A stretch of DNA of 64,000 nucleotides, from contig NZ_LT907842.1 of NCBI RefSeq assembly GCF_900215245.1, positions 2,914,001-2,978,000 of the forward strand, in the 5' to 3' direction. Position numbers and translations under genes: made by a program. Positions within the stretch are counted from its first letter, which is position 1, and every line of letters starts with the position of its first letter. Under the pieces are notes generated by a model. The model made no database searches. It saw nothing but the letters and a program-made list of their open reading frames with translations, and had not been told where the DNA came from. This document shows, in pieces, positions 9,105-18,683 of the stretch. The stretch is from Pseudomonas fluorescens. Its GTDB lineage: Bacteria > Pseudomonadota > Gammaproteobacteria > Pseudomonadales > Pseudomonadaceae.

Positions 9105-9697
9105 GGCACCAGGTAGCCGCGCACCCCGGTAAATATGATTTGCGCGGCAAGCGCACACACGAACAACCCCATCAACCGGCTGACAATCTGCAAGCCCTGG
9201 TCGCCGAGAATGCGTTCGATACGGTTGGACAAATACAGCACCACGCCCACCGTGAGGCTGGCCAGGGCGATGCTGAGGATGGCGGTGATCTTGTCATCCC
9301 AATGCGGTTGGCTGACGCCCATCACCAGCAGTGCACCGATGGTGCCGGGGCCAACGGTGAGGGGGATGGTCAGCGGTACAATGGTCACGTCCTGCTGCAC
9401 ATTGTCGGTCTGCACCGCTGACTTGCCTTGGGCCATGCCCAGGGCTGAGATAAACAGCACGCTGCCGGCACCGATGCGGAAGGCGTCCACCGTGATACCG
9501 AACACACTGAAAATCACCCGGCCAAACAGGTAGAGCAATACGCTCGACACCAGCGTTGCCAACGCCACTTTCCAGGCCAGGCGCCTGCGCTCCTTGCTGG
9601 AATAACCACGGGTCAGGCTGATAAAGCAGGACAGCACAAAAAACGGGCTGTAGAGCACCAGCATCTTCAGGTAAACGCTGAATAACACATGGAGCAT
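9101..9697 (-). CDS. MarC family integral membrane protein
   Basis: A 198-residue membrane protein of the MarC/NAAT family with about six hydrophobic segments. The family signatures visible are PFFVLSCFISLT near the N-terminus and TIPLTVGPGTIGALLV in the middle. Despite the name, MarC itself was shown not to confer multiple antibiotic resistance, and transport of a natural substrate is unproven. It is a single gene convergent with the unknown ORF at 8325. A REP doublet lies just upstream. Confidence 0.9.
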   Translation of the reverse strand: MLHVLFSVYLKMLVLYSPFFVLSCFISLTRGYSSKERRRLAWKVALATLVSSVLLYLFGRVIFSVFGITVDAFRIGAGSVLFISALGMAQGKSAVQTDNVQQDVTIVPLTIPLTVGPGTIGALLVMGVSQPHWDDKITAILSIALASLTVGVVLYLSNRIERILGDQGLQIVSRLMGLFVCALAAQIIFTGVRGYLVP

Positions 9698-9754
9698 GGG
9701 CGCGGCTCACAGGCGGGGGAAGTGGGGAGAGTCTATCAGGCGGCGCCGATCATA

Positions 9755-9845
9755 GGGGGGCGCGGGCTTGCTCGCGAATGCGCTGGATCAGTTAACGATG
9801 CATTGACTGACACTCTGCCTTCGCGAGCCAGCCCGCTCGCACATT
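9755..9845. repeat. REP doublet
   Basis: Two inverted arms, CGCGGGCTTGCTCGCGAATG and TTCGCGAGCCAGCCCGCTCG, are separated by about 40 bases. It lies between the 5' end of marC and the 3' end of retS. Confidence 0.85.
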
Positions 9846-9859
9846 GGGTGTGTTTGCGG

Positions 9860-12631
9860 TCAGGACGGTGCGTGCTCAGGTCGCTGTTGACGCTGCGCCA
9901 CCCAAAACTCAACCAGCTCGCGCAATTGCGACAACTCCACCGGCTTGGCCATGTGCCCATCCATTCCGGCCTGGCGCGCGCGCTCTTTATGTTCCGAGAG
10001 GATGTGTGCGGTGAGCGCGACCACCGGTGTGCGAATGCGTTGGTGGCTGACTTCCCACGCGCGCAGTTGCTGAGTGGCGGAGAAGCCATCGAGGATCGGC
10101 ATTTCACAGTCCATCAATACCAGGTCGTAACGCTGGGCTTTCATCGCCTCCAGCGCTTCTTCGCCGTTGCTGGCGGTGTCCGGGTTGAGGTTGAGCTTGC
10201 CCAGCATGCCGCGAATCACTTTGGTGGAGATGCTGTTGTCTTCAGCCACCAGGATGCGGAAGTCGCTGGGCACGGTCACGGCTGTCGGCGCAGTGAGGGC
10301 AGGGCGCGGCGGCACTGCGCCTTTGCTGCGCTGGGTCAGTTCGTCGGCCAGGGTGGTCTTGAGCGTGTAGCCGGCTACCGGTTTGGCGAGGATGCGCTTG
10401 ATCCCGCAGTTGCGCGCGATGATCTTGCTCGGCGCGTTGCTGATGCCGGTGAGCATGATCAGCAGGATGTCGTGGTTCAGGCTCGGGTCTTCCTTGATCT
10501 TCGCCGCCAGTTGCATACCGGTCATGCCGGGCATGTTCTGATCCAGCAGCACCACGTCGAAGTAATCGCGCAGGTGAGCTTTGGTGCGCAACAGGGCCAG
10601 GGCCTCCTTGCCGGACGGCACGGCGCTGACGTTCAGGCCCCAGGCCGTGCATTGCTGCACCAGCACTTTGCGACAGGTGTCGTTGTCGTCCACGACCAAC
10701 ACCCGTGCGCCTTTGAGCGGGCCGTCGAGGTCGGACGTCGGATGCTCCAGGCGTTCCGGGTCCAATGGCAGGGTCAGCCACAGGGTGCTGCCCTGGTGGC
10801 TGCCGCTCTTGATGCCGAACTCGCCATTCATCAACAGGATCAATTGACGCGCGATCACCAGGCCCAGATGGCCGCTCAAGCGCGTGGCCGAGAGGAAGTT
10901 CTTGCTGTGCAGTTCGCTGTGCAAAAGCGCGTCGCGCTCGGCGGCTTCCATCGGCAGGCCGCTGTCCTGCACGGCAATGCGCAGGCGCGGCTTGACGCTG
11001 CGTTCGTCGAGGGCGACGACGATCAGCACTTCACCTTCATCGGTTTTTTGCAGGGCGTTTTCCAGCAGGCTTAACAGTGCCTGACGCAGGCGGGTCGGGT
11101 CGCCGCTGATCACTCGCGGCACCTGGGGCTGGATAAAGCTGATCAGTTCGACGTTCTGCTGCTCGGCCTTGGCGCGGAAGATGCTCAAACAGTCATCGAT
11201 CAAGGCGTTGAGGTCGAATTGCACGTCGTCCAGCTCAATCTGCCCGGACTCCAGCTTGGATATGTCGAGGATCTCGTTGATCAGCGTCAGCAGTTCATTA
11301 CCGGCGCTGTGGATGGTTTGCACGTAGTCACGCTGCTTTACCGACAGCGGCGTGCCGAGCAGCAACTCGGTCATGCCGAGCACACCGTTCATGGGCGTGC
11401 GGATTTCGTGGCTGATCTTCGCCAGGAACTCGGCCTTGGCGGCGATCTCGGCGTTGCTGGCCGCCAGGTCACGGCTGAGGCTGAAGCGGGCCTCGACAAT
11501 CGCGCGCTGGCGTTCGCCCAGGGCCAGGCTCATCAGCAGGCCGCTGAGGCAGATAAACCCGAGCAGGGTGACGATCAATCCTTGCGGCGCCACCAGCGTC
11601 AGGCCCAGCAGGGCAGGGAGGATGATCAATGTGCCGATGTTGAACACCACCATCGCCACCACGAACAAGCGTGCCGGCCGGTAGCCTTTCTGCCAGTGAT
11701 AGGCCGAGATAAACAACATGCTCAGCCCGGCGAGGGCCACCAGGGCGTAGGTGATGATGTTCAGCGGCAAGGTGTTGACGAACAACAGCAGCAGGCCGCA
11801 CAGCACGATCAGCAGGATGTCGGCCATCAACAGCTTGTTCAGCGGGTGCGGGCCCAAGGGCATGAAGAATCGGTAGGCAAACATCAACCCGCAGGGCGCG
11901 GTCAGCAGCAGGGCCAGGTAGGCGCCCGGGGTCTGGATCGCGTGCCAGTTCGGCAGCCACGGCCCCACCAGGTTGAGCAACAACGCCAGGCTCAGCATCA
12001 ACAGCAGCTCGCAGGCCGCCAGCCACAGGCTGCTGCGCGAGCGGTGGTAAGCGAAGCGAGTGAGGTTGTGCAGGATCAGCATCAGCAGGCAGCCGAACAG
12101 CAGGCCATAGATCAGTGTCTGGGTCTGATCGGCGGCGGCGAGCACGGCCGGTTCCAGGGTGATATAGGGGCGCAGTTCGTGTTCCGAGACCAGGCGCAGA
12201 TAAACGTCCAGTGGCTTCTGGCTCTGGGGCATCGGCAGCATGAAATCGCTGCTGGGCAGCGGGCGCTCCGCCTGGGGCTGGCGGGTGCCGGTGCTTTGTT
12301 GTTCCACCAGGGTGTCGCCGTCCAGTACATAGAGGCTCAGCTGGGACAGGTCCGGGGCGAATACCCGCAGCACTTGCTCGTGCTTGCCGGGTTGCAGCTT
12401 GAAGCGTACCCACAACGCACCGTCCGGCTCTGCAGCGGTAATCCGGTCCAGTTCGATGGGGCTGAATTGATTGGTGTAGCGGGCGGAGCGAATGTCGCTC
12501 AGTTGCAGGTCGGCCTGTTCATCAAGCAAGACTGCCCAACCACTGCCTTGTGCGGCGGCCTGGGCCGGGAACAAGCAGAGCAGAGTCAGCAGACTGACTG
12601 TGAAACCTATGGCGATCCTGAGCCAGCGCAC
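9860..12631 (-). CDS. retS: RetS-like hybrid sensor histidine kinase
   Basis: In P. aeruginosa RetS blocks GacS by forming heterodimers, controlling the acute-to-chronic switch through RsmY/RsmZ. The 923 residues show, in order: a signal segment (1-28), a 7TMR-DISMED2 periplasmic domain (about 30-165), seven membrane segments (about 170-375), a HisKA domain with His408 in ISHEIRTPMNG, an ATPase-like domain, and two receiver domains with Asp697 (LLDQNMPG) and Asp841 (LMDCEMPI). The ATPase boxes are weak: the usual DxGxG is DSGLP (556-560), as noted for RetS elsewhere. The neighbourhood, with purD, purH and fis following, is that of PAO1 retS (PA4856). Confidence 0.92.
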   Translation of the reverse strand: MRWLRIAIGFTVSLLTLLCLFPAQAAAQGSGWAVLLDEQADLQLSDIRSARYTNQFSPIELDRITAAEPDGALWVRFKLQPGKHEQVLRVFAPDLSQLSLYVLDGDTLVEQQSTGTRQPQAERPLPSSDFMLPMPQSQKPLDVYLRLVSEHELRPYITLEPAVLAAADQTQTLIYGLLFGCLLMLILHNLTRFAYHRSRSSLWLAACELLLMLSLALLLNLVGPWLPNWHAIQTPGAYLALLLTAPCGLMFAYRFFMPLGPHPLNKLLMADILLIVLCGLLLLFVNTLPLNIITYALVALAGLSMLFISAYHWQKGYRPARLFVVAMVVFNIGTLIILPALLGLTLVAPQGLIVTLLGFICLSGLLMSLALGERQRAIVEARFSLSRDLAASNAEIAAKAEFLAKISHEIRTPMNGVLGMTELLLGTPLSVKQRDYVQTIHSAGNELLTLINEILDISKLESGQIELDDVQFDLNALIDDCLSIFRAKAEQQNVELISFIQPQVPRVISGDPTRLRQALLSLLENALQKTDEGEVLIVVALDERSVKPRLRIAVQDSGLPMEAAERDALLHSELHSKNFLSATRLSGHLGLVIARQLILLMNGEFGIKSGSHQGSTLWLTLPLDPERLEHPTSDLDGPLKGARVLVVDDNDTCRKVLVQQCTAWGLNVSAVPSGKEALALLRTKAHLRDYFDVVLLDQNMPGMTGMQLAAKIKEDPSLNHDILLIMLTGISNAPSKIIARNCGIKRILAKPVAGYTLKTTLADELTQRSKGAVPPRPALTAPTAVTVPSDFRILVAEDNSISTKVIRGMLGKLNLNPDTASNGEEALEAMKAQRYDLVLMDCEMPILDGFSATQQLRAWEVSHQRIRTPVVALTAHILSEHKERARQAGMDGHMAKPVELSQLRELVEFWVAQRQQRPEHAPS

Positions 12632-12690
12632 GGCGAAATCCCTTCGTAGGTTGATGCACGGGTTAACTATGCGCGGGGCGACATGCGTAG

Positions 12691-12713
12691 GGCAAGGGCC
12701 AGAGGCCCTTACC
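12691..12713 (-). terminator. Hairpin between purD and retS
   Basis: A ten-base stem (GGCAAGGGCC with GGCCCTTACC, one wobble) around a three-base AGA loop lies just after the purD stop in the minus direction. It lacks a clear T-run, so it may act as a weak terminator or processing site. Confidence 0.45.
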
Positions 12714-12746
12714 TAACCGAACGGATAGCTACTCAAGTGTAGCTGT

Positions 12747-14039
12747 TCAGCTGTTCTCGCCACGTTCACGGGCAATGGCGCGGTAGCCGATGTCCGTGCG
12801 GTAGAAACAACCTTTCCAGTCGATTTTTGCGGCCAGTTTGTACGCCTGTTGTTGCGCGGCGTCGACACTGGCACCCATTGCGGTGGCGCACAACACACGG
12901 CCACCTGCAGTTACAACTTTGCCGTCCTTGAGCACGGTGCCCGCATGGAACACCTTGCCTTCCAGCATAGCCGCTGCATCCAGGCCTTCAATCACGTCGC
13001 CTTTGGCGTAGTCGGCAGGGTAACCACCGGCCGCCAGCACAATACCGACGCTCGGACGCGGGTCCCATTGTGCTTCAACCTTGTCCAGTGCCTGGGCCAG
13101 GGCCGCTTCCACCAGCAGCACCAGGCTCGACTGCAGACGCAGCATCACTGGTTGGGTTTCCGGGTCGCCGAAACGGCAGTTGAACTCGATGACTTTCGGG
13201 TTACCGGCTTTGTCGATCATCAGGCCGGCGTACAGGAAGCCGGTGTACACGTTACCTTCGTCGGCCATGCCGCGCACGGTCGGCCAGATCACCAGGTCCA
13301 TCACACGCTGGTGTACTTCGGCGGTGACCACTGGGGCAGGGGAGTAAGCACCCATACCGCCGGTGTTCGGGCCAGTGTCGCCGTCGCCGACGCGTTTGTG
13401 GTCCTGGCTGGTGGCCATCGGCAGAACGTTCTTGCCGTCGACCATCACGATGAAGCTGGCTTCTTCGCCGTCGAGGAATTCTTCGATGACGACGCGGGAA
13501 CCGGCATCACCGAAAGCGTTACCAGCGAGCATATCGCGCACGGCGTCTTCGGCTTCCTGCAGGGTCATCGCAACGATCACGCCCTTACCGGCGGCCAGGC
13601 CGTCGGCCTTGATCACGATCGGCGCACCTTTTTCACGCAGGTAAGCCAGGGCTGGCTCGATCTCGGTGAAATTCTGGTAGTCCGCAGTCGGGATCTTGTG
13701 GCGTGCCAGGAAATCCTTGGTGAACGCCTTGGAACCTTCCAGTTGCGCAGCACCGGCAGTCGGGCCGAAGCAATCCAGGCCACGGCTACGGAACAGGTCC
13801 ACGACGCCGGCAACCAACGGCACTTCCGGACCGACGATGGTCAGGGAAACATTCTTTTCGGCAAAATCAGCAAGCTTCTCAAGGGCCAGCACGTCGATGG
13901 CGACGTTTTCGCACTTGGCTTCAATGGCGGTGCCGGCGTTGCCAGGGGCGACGAAAACTTTCTGGACGCGTGGGTCCTGGGCAACTTTCCAGGCCAGGGC
14001 GTGTTCACGGCCACCGCTGCCAATGATCAAAACATTCAT
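12747..14039 (-). CDS. purD: Phosphoribosylamine-glycine ligase
   Basis: PurD (GAR synthetase) joins glycine to 5-phosphoribosylamine with ATP, the second step of de novo purine synthesis. The 430-residue length matches the family. Visible are the N-terminal LIIGSGGREHALAWK loop, the ATP-grasp segment VIKADGLAAGKGVIVA, the family signature RFGDPETQPVM and the C-terminal GGRVLCATAMG. It lies downstream of purH in the same direction, but about 170 bases with a REP doublet separate them, so they may be transcribed separately. Confidence 0.97.
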   Translation of the reverse strand: MNVLIIGSGGREHALAWKVAQDPRVQKVFVAPGNAGTAIEAKCENVAIDVLALEKLADFAEKNVSLTIVGPEVPLVAGVVDLFRSRGLDCFGPTAGAAQLEGSKAFTKDFLARHKIPTADYQNFTEIEPALAYLREKGAPIVIKADGLAAGKGVIVAMTLQEAEDAVRDMLAGNAFGDAGSRVVIEEFLDGEEASFIVMVDGKNVLPMATSQDHKRVGDGDTGPNTGGMGAYSPAPVVTAEVHQRVMDLVIWPTVRGMADEGNVYTGFLYAGLMIDKAGNPKVIEFNCRFGDPETQPVMLRLQSSLVLLVEAALAQALDKVEAQWDPRPSVGIVLAAGGYPADYAKGDVIEGLDAAAMLEGKVFHAGTVLKDGKVVTAGGRVLCATAMGASVDAAQQQAYKLAAKIDWKGCFYRTDIGYRAIARERGENS

Positions 14040-14091
14040 TTCAAAACCCTCGGATGACGCTCAATTCTTGGAAGCACTGTGGGTTGCTTTT

Positions 14092-14180
14092 CTGTGGGAG
14101 CTGGCTTGCCTGCGATAGCATCAACCCGGTCGCACTGAAACACCGAGCTGTCTGCATCGCAGGCAAGCCAGCGCCTACAC
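14092..14180. repeat. REP doublet (GCTGGCTTGCCTGC type)
   Basis: The inverted arms are CTGTGGGAGCTGGCTTGCCT and AGGCAAGCCAGCGCCTACA. The sequence class differs from most other REPs in the window, which carry GCGGGCTTGCTCGCG. It occupies the purH-purD spacer. Confidence 0.85.
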
Positions 14181-14209
14181 AAGCCAGTGCCCACTTGGTA
14201 TCAAATCTG

Positions 14210-15817
14210 TCAGTGACGGAAGTGGCGCATGCCGGTGAACACCATGGCGATACCGGCTTCGTCGGCAGCGGCAATCACTTCTGCATCACGCATCGAACCG
14301 CCCGGTTGGATCACGGCGGTAACCCCTGCTTTCGCAGCGTTGTCCAGGCCATCACGGAACGGGAAGAACGCGTCGGACGCCATCACCGAGCCAGCCACCT
14401 GCAAACCGGCGTGCTCAGCCTTGATCGCGGCGATACGTGCCGAGTTCACGCGGCTCATCTGGCCGGCGCCGACACCGATGGTCTGGCGGTTCTTGGCGTA
14501 GACGATGGCGTTGGACTTAACGTACTTGGCGACTTTCCAGGCGAAGATCAGGTCGTTGATCTCTTGCTCGGTCGGGGCGCGTTTGGTGACGACTTTGAGG
14601 TCTTCGCTGCCGATCATGCCGATGTCGCGGCTCTGTACCAGCAAGCCGCCGTTGACGCGCTTGTAGTCCCAGGCAGCGGCGCGCTCAGCCGACCACTCAC
14701 CGCAGGCCAGCAGGCGCACGTTGGCTTTGGCGGCAACAATGGCGCGGGCTTCTTCACTCACGGAAGGGGCGATGATCACTTCGACGAACTGACGCTCGAC
14801 GATGGCTTTGGCGGTTTCTGCATCCAGCTCGCGGTTGAAGGCGATGATGCCGCCGAAGGCGGATTCGGTGTCGGTGGCGTAGGCCAGTTCGTACGCCTGG
14901 CGAATGCCGCCTTCAGCGTCCGGGCTTACGGCCACGCCGCACGGGTTGGCGTGCTTGACGATCACGCAGGCCGGCTTGACGAAGCTCTTCACACATTCCA
15001 GCGCGGCGTCGGTGTCGGCCACGTTGTTGTAGGACAGCTCTTTGCCTTGCAGCTGGGTCGCGGTGGCGATGCCGACTTCGGCCGGTTTGGCTTCCACGTA
15101 GAACGCCGCGCTCTGGTGCGGGTTCTCGCCGTAGCGCATTTCCTGGGCCTTGATGAACTGGCTGTTGAAGGTGCGCGGGAACTGGCTGCGGCCTTCTGTG
15201 CTGAGGGTTTCAGCCGCCTGGTTCACGGTGCCCATGTAGTTGGCGATCATGCCGTCGTAGGCGGCAGTGTGTTCGAACGCCTTGAGCATCAGGTCGAAAC
15301 GCTGGGCGTAGGTCAGGCCGCCGGCTTTCAGGCTTTCGAGCACGTTGGCGTAGTCGCTGGCGTTAACCACGATGGCCACGTCTTTGTGGTTCTTGGCCGC
15401 GGAGCGAACCATGGTCGGGCCGCCGATATCGATGTTTTCGATGGCGGTCGGCAGGTCGCAGCCTGGCTTGTTGATGGTGGCTTCGAACGGGTAAAGGTTA
15501 ACGGCCACCAGGTCGATCGGCTTGATGCCGTGTTCGGTCATGATGGCGTCGTCGATACCGCGACGACCGAGGATCCCGCCGTGGATTTTCGGGTGCAGGG
15601 TCTTGACCCGCCCGTCCATCATTTCTGCGAAACCGGTGTAGTCCGCGACTTCTACTGCGGCCACGCCGTTGTCCTGCAGCAGTTTGAAGGTCCCGCCCGT
15701 GGAGAGGATTTCCACGCCCAGGGCTTCCAGCTCCCGGGCAAATTCAAGGATCCCGGTCTTGTCGGAGACACTGATCAAGGCACGGCGGATCGGCAGGCGG
15801 GTAGTCTGGTCGGTCAT
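14210..15817 (-). CDS. purH: Bifunctional AICAR transformylase/IMP cyclohydrolase
   Basis: PurH carries out the last two steps of IMP synthesis. The 535 residues hold an N-terminal MGS-like cyclohydrolase domain ([26 protein letters not shown]) and a C-terminal formyltransferase domain with the catalytic Lys-His pair in [12 protein letters not shown]. The start at 15817 ([16 protein letters not shown]) matches the usual Pseudomonas N-terminus; the upstream in-frame codons are poor candidates. A terminator between fis and purH means purH has its own promoter in the short region before 15850. Confidence 0.97.
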   Translation of the reverse strand: MTDQTTRLPIRRALISVSDKTGILEFARELEALGVEILSTGGTFKLLQDNGVAAVEVADYTGFAEMMDGRVKTLHPKIHGGILGRRGIDDAIMTEHGIKPIDLVAVNLYPFEATINKPGCDLPTAIENIDIGGPTMVRSAAKNHKDVAIVVNASDYANVLESLKAGGLTYAQRFDLMLKAFEHTAAYDGMIANYMGTVNQAAETLSTEGRSQFPRTFNSQFIKAQEMRYGENPHQSAAFYVEAKPAEVGIATATQLQGKELSYNNVADTDAALECVKSFVKPACVIVKHANPCGVAVSPDAEGGIRQAYELAYATDTESAFGGIIAFNRELDAETAKAIVERQFVEVIIAPSVSEEARAIVAAKANVRLLACGEWSAERAAAWDYKRVNGGLLVQSRDIGMIGSEDLKVVTKRAPTEQEINDLIFAWKVAKYVKSNAIVYAKNRQTIGVGAGQMSRVNSARIAAIKAEHAGLQVAGSVMASDAFFPFRDGLDNAAKAGVTAVIQPGGSMRDAEVIAAADEAGIAMVFTGMRHFRH

Positions 15818-15849
15818 TTCAATTTCCATCAAAAGCAAAGGAGTCAGCA

Positions 15850-15882
15850 AAAAAGGCGTCCGTTTTTACGCGGGCGCCTTTC
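15850..15882 (-). terminator. Terminator of the dusB-fis operon
   Basis: Read on the minus strand, AAAGGCGCCCG pairs with CGGACGCCTTT (one wobble) and is followed by a T-run. It lies 17 bases after the fis stop codon. Confidence 0.85.
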
Positions 15883-15898
15883 TGGTTTGATTGAATGC

Positions 15899-16219
15899 TT
15901 ACAGCAAATCGTACTGCTTGAGCTTTTTGCGCAAGGTGCCACGGTTGAGGCCCAGCAGCTCACTGGCTTTGGTCTGGTTGCCCTTGACGTAGTTCATCAC
16001 GCTTTCGAGCAAGGGCGCTTCGACTTCGGAGAGCACCAGGTTGTACACGTCCGTGACGGAAGCGCCCTCAAGGTGGGCGAAATAATTGTGCAACGCCTTC
16101 TCGACACTCCCGCGAAGGGTCTGGCCTTCTTCGCTCGGTGTGTTCAGGTGCTGTTTCAAATTGACGTTGTCGCTCACGGGTGTTGTTCCACTCACTAAAG
16201 TCTCGGTCATCATCGTCAT
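15899..16219 (-). CDS. fis: DNA-binding protein Fis
   Basis: Fis is a small nucleoid protein that bends DNA and modulates rRNA, recombination and virulence promoters. The 106 residues end in the helix-turn-helix [20 protein letters not shown], the most conserved part. The N-terminal part carries the dimerisation helices ([16 protein letters not shown]). It overlaps dusB by four bases, the standard dusB-fis arrangement of gammaproteobacteria, and a terminator follows directly. An ATG three codons in is an alternative start. Confidence 0.96.
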   Translation of the reverse strand: MTMMTETLVSGTTPVSDNVNLKQHLNTPSEEGQTLRGSVEKALHNYFAHLEGASVTDVYNLVLSEVEAPLLESVMNYVKGNQTKASELLGLNRGTLRKKLKQYDLL

Positions 16220-17229
16220 GCGGCCACCCCCTCTCCGTCCCCTGTCCCCAGGCTCTTGTAACGTTCGCTGAAAAACTCACGAACGTTGGCGCACTGTGCT
16301 TCCGTATCATCCAAACGATTGAAGTGGGCGCGAAACTCCCTGGCGCCCGGCAAGGTTGCGAGATACCAGCCGACATGCTTGCGAGCAATGCGTACTCCCA
16401 TCACGTCTCCATAGAAGGCGTGCAGGGCGGCCAGATGCTCTAGCAGAATACGTTCCACCTCGATCAGCTCCGGTGCCGGCAACACGTCGCCGGTACGCAG
16501 AAAATGCTCGATCTCACGAAAAATCCATGGACGCCCCTGGGCGGCCCGGCCAATCAACAAGCCATCGGCACCGGTTGCGTGCAGCACGCGCCGGGCTTTC
16601 TCGGCTGAGTCGATATCGCCATTGGCAAACACCGGCATCGACACCGCCTGCTTGATCGCGGCAATGGTGTCGTACTCGGCTTCACCGGTGTAAAGGTCGG
16701 CGCGGGTGCGGCCGTGCACCGCCAACGCGGTAATTCCTGCCTGTTCGGCGATCTTCGCCACCGTCAGGCCATTCTTGTTGTCCCGGTCCCAACCGGTACG
16801 AATCTTCAGGGTGACCGGTACATCCACTGCGGCGACAACGGCCTGCAGGATCTCGGCAACCAATTGCTCATCTTTCAACAGCGCGGAACCGGCGGCCTTG
16901 TTGCAGACCTTCTTGGCCGGGCAGCCCATGTTGATATCGATGATCTGCGCACCCAACTCCACGTTGGCCCGCGCTGCTTCCGCCAGCATTTGTGCATCAC
17001 CACCGGCGATCTGTACCGAGCGGGGCTCGGGATCACCTTCGTGGATCATGCGCATCCGCGATTTGCGGGTGTTCCACAAGCTCATGTCGCTGGTGACCAT
17101 TTCAGAGACTACTAGACCCGCGCCCAAACGCTTGCACAGCTGACGAAAGGGCTGATCGGTGACGCCCGCCATCGGGGCGAGAATCAAACCGTTTGGCAAT
17201 GTGTATGGGCCGATGCGTACCGCCGACAT
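16216..17229 (-). CDS. dusB: tRNA-dihydrouridine synthase B
   Basis: DusB is an FMN enzyme that reduces uridine to dihydrouridine in tRNA (U17 for E. coli DusB). The 337-residue TIM-barrel protein has the FMN-binding start [13 protein letters not shown], the [16 protein letters not shown] motif with the catalytic Cys109, the phosphate-binding [12 protein letters not shown] and [16 protein letters not shown]. It is the first gene of the dusB-fis operon. The 185-base spacer upstream carries its promoter region. Confidence 0.96.
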   Translation of the reverse strand: MSAVRIGPYTLPNGLILAPMAGVTDQPFRQLCKRLGAGLVVSEMVTSDMSLWNTRKSRMRMIHEGDPEPRSVQIAGGDAQMLAEAARANVELGAQIIDINMGCPAKKVCNKAAGSALLKDEQLVAEILQAVVAAVDVPVTLKIRTGWDRDNKNGLTVAKIAEQAGITALAVHGRTRADLYTGEAEYDTIAAIKQAVSMPVFANGDIDSAEKARRVLHATGADGLLIGRAAQGRPWIFREIEHFLRTGDVLPAPELIEVERILLEHLAALHAFYGDVMGVRIARKHVGWYLATLPGAREFRAHFNRLDDTEAQCANVREFFSERYKSLGTGDGEGVAA

Positions 17230-17347
17230 AGGACTTCCCTGTTGTGGGGCCGGATCATTAGAGTTCGAAAAAGGGTTGGCATGATACCCGCTCTCGATGA
17301 CTGGATAAAGGCTGAATTGGATAAAATCTGAACAGTTATTTCTTTAT

Positions 17348-17370
17348 CGCCACCGGTTTGGTAGGTGGCG
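17348..17370. terminator. Hairpin between the zinc-ribbon gene and dusB
   Basis: A seven-base perfect stem (CGCCACC with GGTGGCG) sits 45 bases after the stop codon of the minus-strand zinc-ribbon gene. No T-run follows on that strand, so terminator function is uncertain. Confidence 0.3.
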
Positions 17371-17414
17371 GGGCAGTCAATAATTTGCCGTCAAACCTCG
17401 GAGCGTGAGCCGGC

Positions 17415-18653
17415 TCACTCGGGCGAGTGAAAACTCAGGCTGTAATTCACGGCTTTATTGCCTGGGTCGAGGATGTCCAGGGAGATATGGATCGGCGTCT
17501 GTGAAGGCATTTCGCTCACACCGGCCAATTCACCACTCAGGTATTCGCCGGGTTTGAAGCGACGACTGGCAATCAGGCTGCCGTTCAAGTCGGCAAAACG
17601 CAGCTCCAGCAGCGGGAAAGGCTGGGAGAACGTCGCACGGTTATAGATGATGGCGTCCACCACCAGCGCCCCGGCAAACTCCGGGTTGCTGCGTACCACC
17701 AGGTTACTGCTCTTGATATGCGCGATATCGACCCGTGATGGCACCGTGCAGCCCAGTGTTGGGCACAGTTGCTGGAACCATGGGCGGTACGCGTCCTGGC
17801 GGGCCAGATCATCGAATTGATAGGCAATGTACTGGCCTGCCAGGCCGGCGGCGGCCAGCAATACCAGGAACATCCAGAGGAGGCGGCGGCCCCAGCCTGA
17901 CGGACGTTTCTGCGCGTAAAGATGCAGCGGGTCGTCTTCCAGGTCCTGGAGTACATCGTCGTGAACGCTGGCTTCCGGGCGCGGGCGTTTGCGACGCGGT
18001 TGTGAGCGTTCTTCGGGTTCGGGCTCGTCGGCGGCAGCGGTCAGCGGCGTGAACGGCGGGTCGATATCGTCATCGTCAGGGGTTGAGTGCAGCGACGGCT
18101 CATCGTCAACGTCGTCAATGTGAAACGACATGGACGGCTCGGTGCGCTGCTTGGTCGCAGGCGCCTTGGGCGGCTCGGGTTGCTCTTCGCTGGCTTGGAC
18201 ACGTTCCTCGGGCGGTTCGCTGAACAGGCTGGCGGCCCACTTTTCTTCCTCGGCCTTGACGGTGTCACGGCTGGCGCTGAGGGCATCTTCCTTTTGCCGA
18301 CGGTCGGCACCTGCTTGGCGACGCTCGGTGCCTGGCGGCAGGGTGTGCTGAATCTCGCGGCGTTCCAGCTTGGCCAGTTCTTCGTCCAGGTCGAGGTTGT
18401 CCAGGTCGAGCTCTTCGGCGGTCCACTGCTTCTGGCTGATTGCCCGCGGTGTTTGCGGGGCAGCCTCGGCAGCCGGCTGTGTACCGGGCGGCGCAGATGC
18501 ACCGGCACGCTGCTCCAGCAGTTGGCGGGCGGCGTTGAACACTTGCAGGCATGAGCCGCAGCGAACCACGCCACGGGCCACGCTTAATTGAGCGTGGCTG
18601 ACGCGAAAGCGAGCTTGGCAATGCGGGCACTGGGTGACGAAACTGTCGGTCAT
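17415..18653 (-). CDS. Zinc-ribbon and DUF3426 membrane protein
   Basis: The 412-residue protein starts with an MJ0042-type zinc ribbon (CPHCQARFRV then CGSCLQVFNAA). A long low-complexity charged and proline-rich linker follows, then a single membrane segment around LLWMFLVLLAAAGLAGQYIA. The C-terminal DUF3426 domain includes CPTLGC and is probably periplasmic. The start at 18653 (MTDSFVTQCPHC) is preferred because the ribbon begins immediately. It lies directly after prmA on the same strand with 30 bases between, as in other Pseudomonas. Its function is not established; a membrane-anchored regulator or envelope protein is possible. Confidence 0.85.
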   Translation of the reverse strand: MTDSFVTQCPHCQARFRVSHAQLSVARGVVRCGSCLQVFNAARQLLEQRAGASAPPGTQPAAEAAPQTPRAISQKQWTAEELDLDNLDLDEELAKLERREIQHTLPPGTERRQAGADRRQKEDALSASRDTVKAEEEKWAASLFSEPPEERVQASEEQPEPPKAPATKQRTEPSMSFHIDDVDDEPSLHSTPDDDDIDPPFTPLTAAADEPEPEERSQPRRKRPRPEASVHDDVLQDLEDDPLHLYAQKRPSGWGRRLLWMFLVLLAAAGLAGQYIAYQFDDLARQDAYRPWFQQLCPTLGCTVPSRVDIAHIKSSNLVVRSNPEFAGALVVDAIIYNRATFSQPFPLLELRFADLNGSLIASRRFKPGEYLSGELAGVSEMPSQTPIHISLDILDPGNKAVNYSLSFHSPE

Positions 18654-18683
18654 GCGGCCATCCGATTCAGGCAAGCGCCCATT

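Noticed and set aside
11219..12649. 476-codon Gln/His-rich frame opposite retS
   Set aside because: The composition (QQ, HQ repeats) is the typical antisense image of Leu-rich membrane helices.
14054..16198. 714-codon open frame on the plus strand opposite purH and fis
   Set aside because: It is a mirror of the GC-rich codon pattern of purH; it contains no domain and spans the terminator and spacer.
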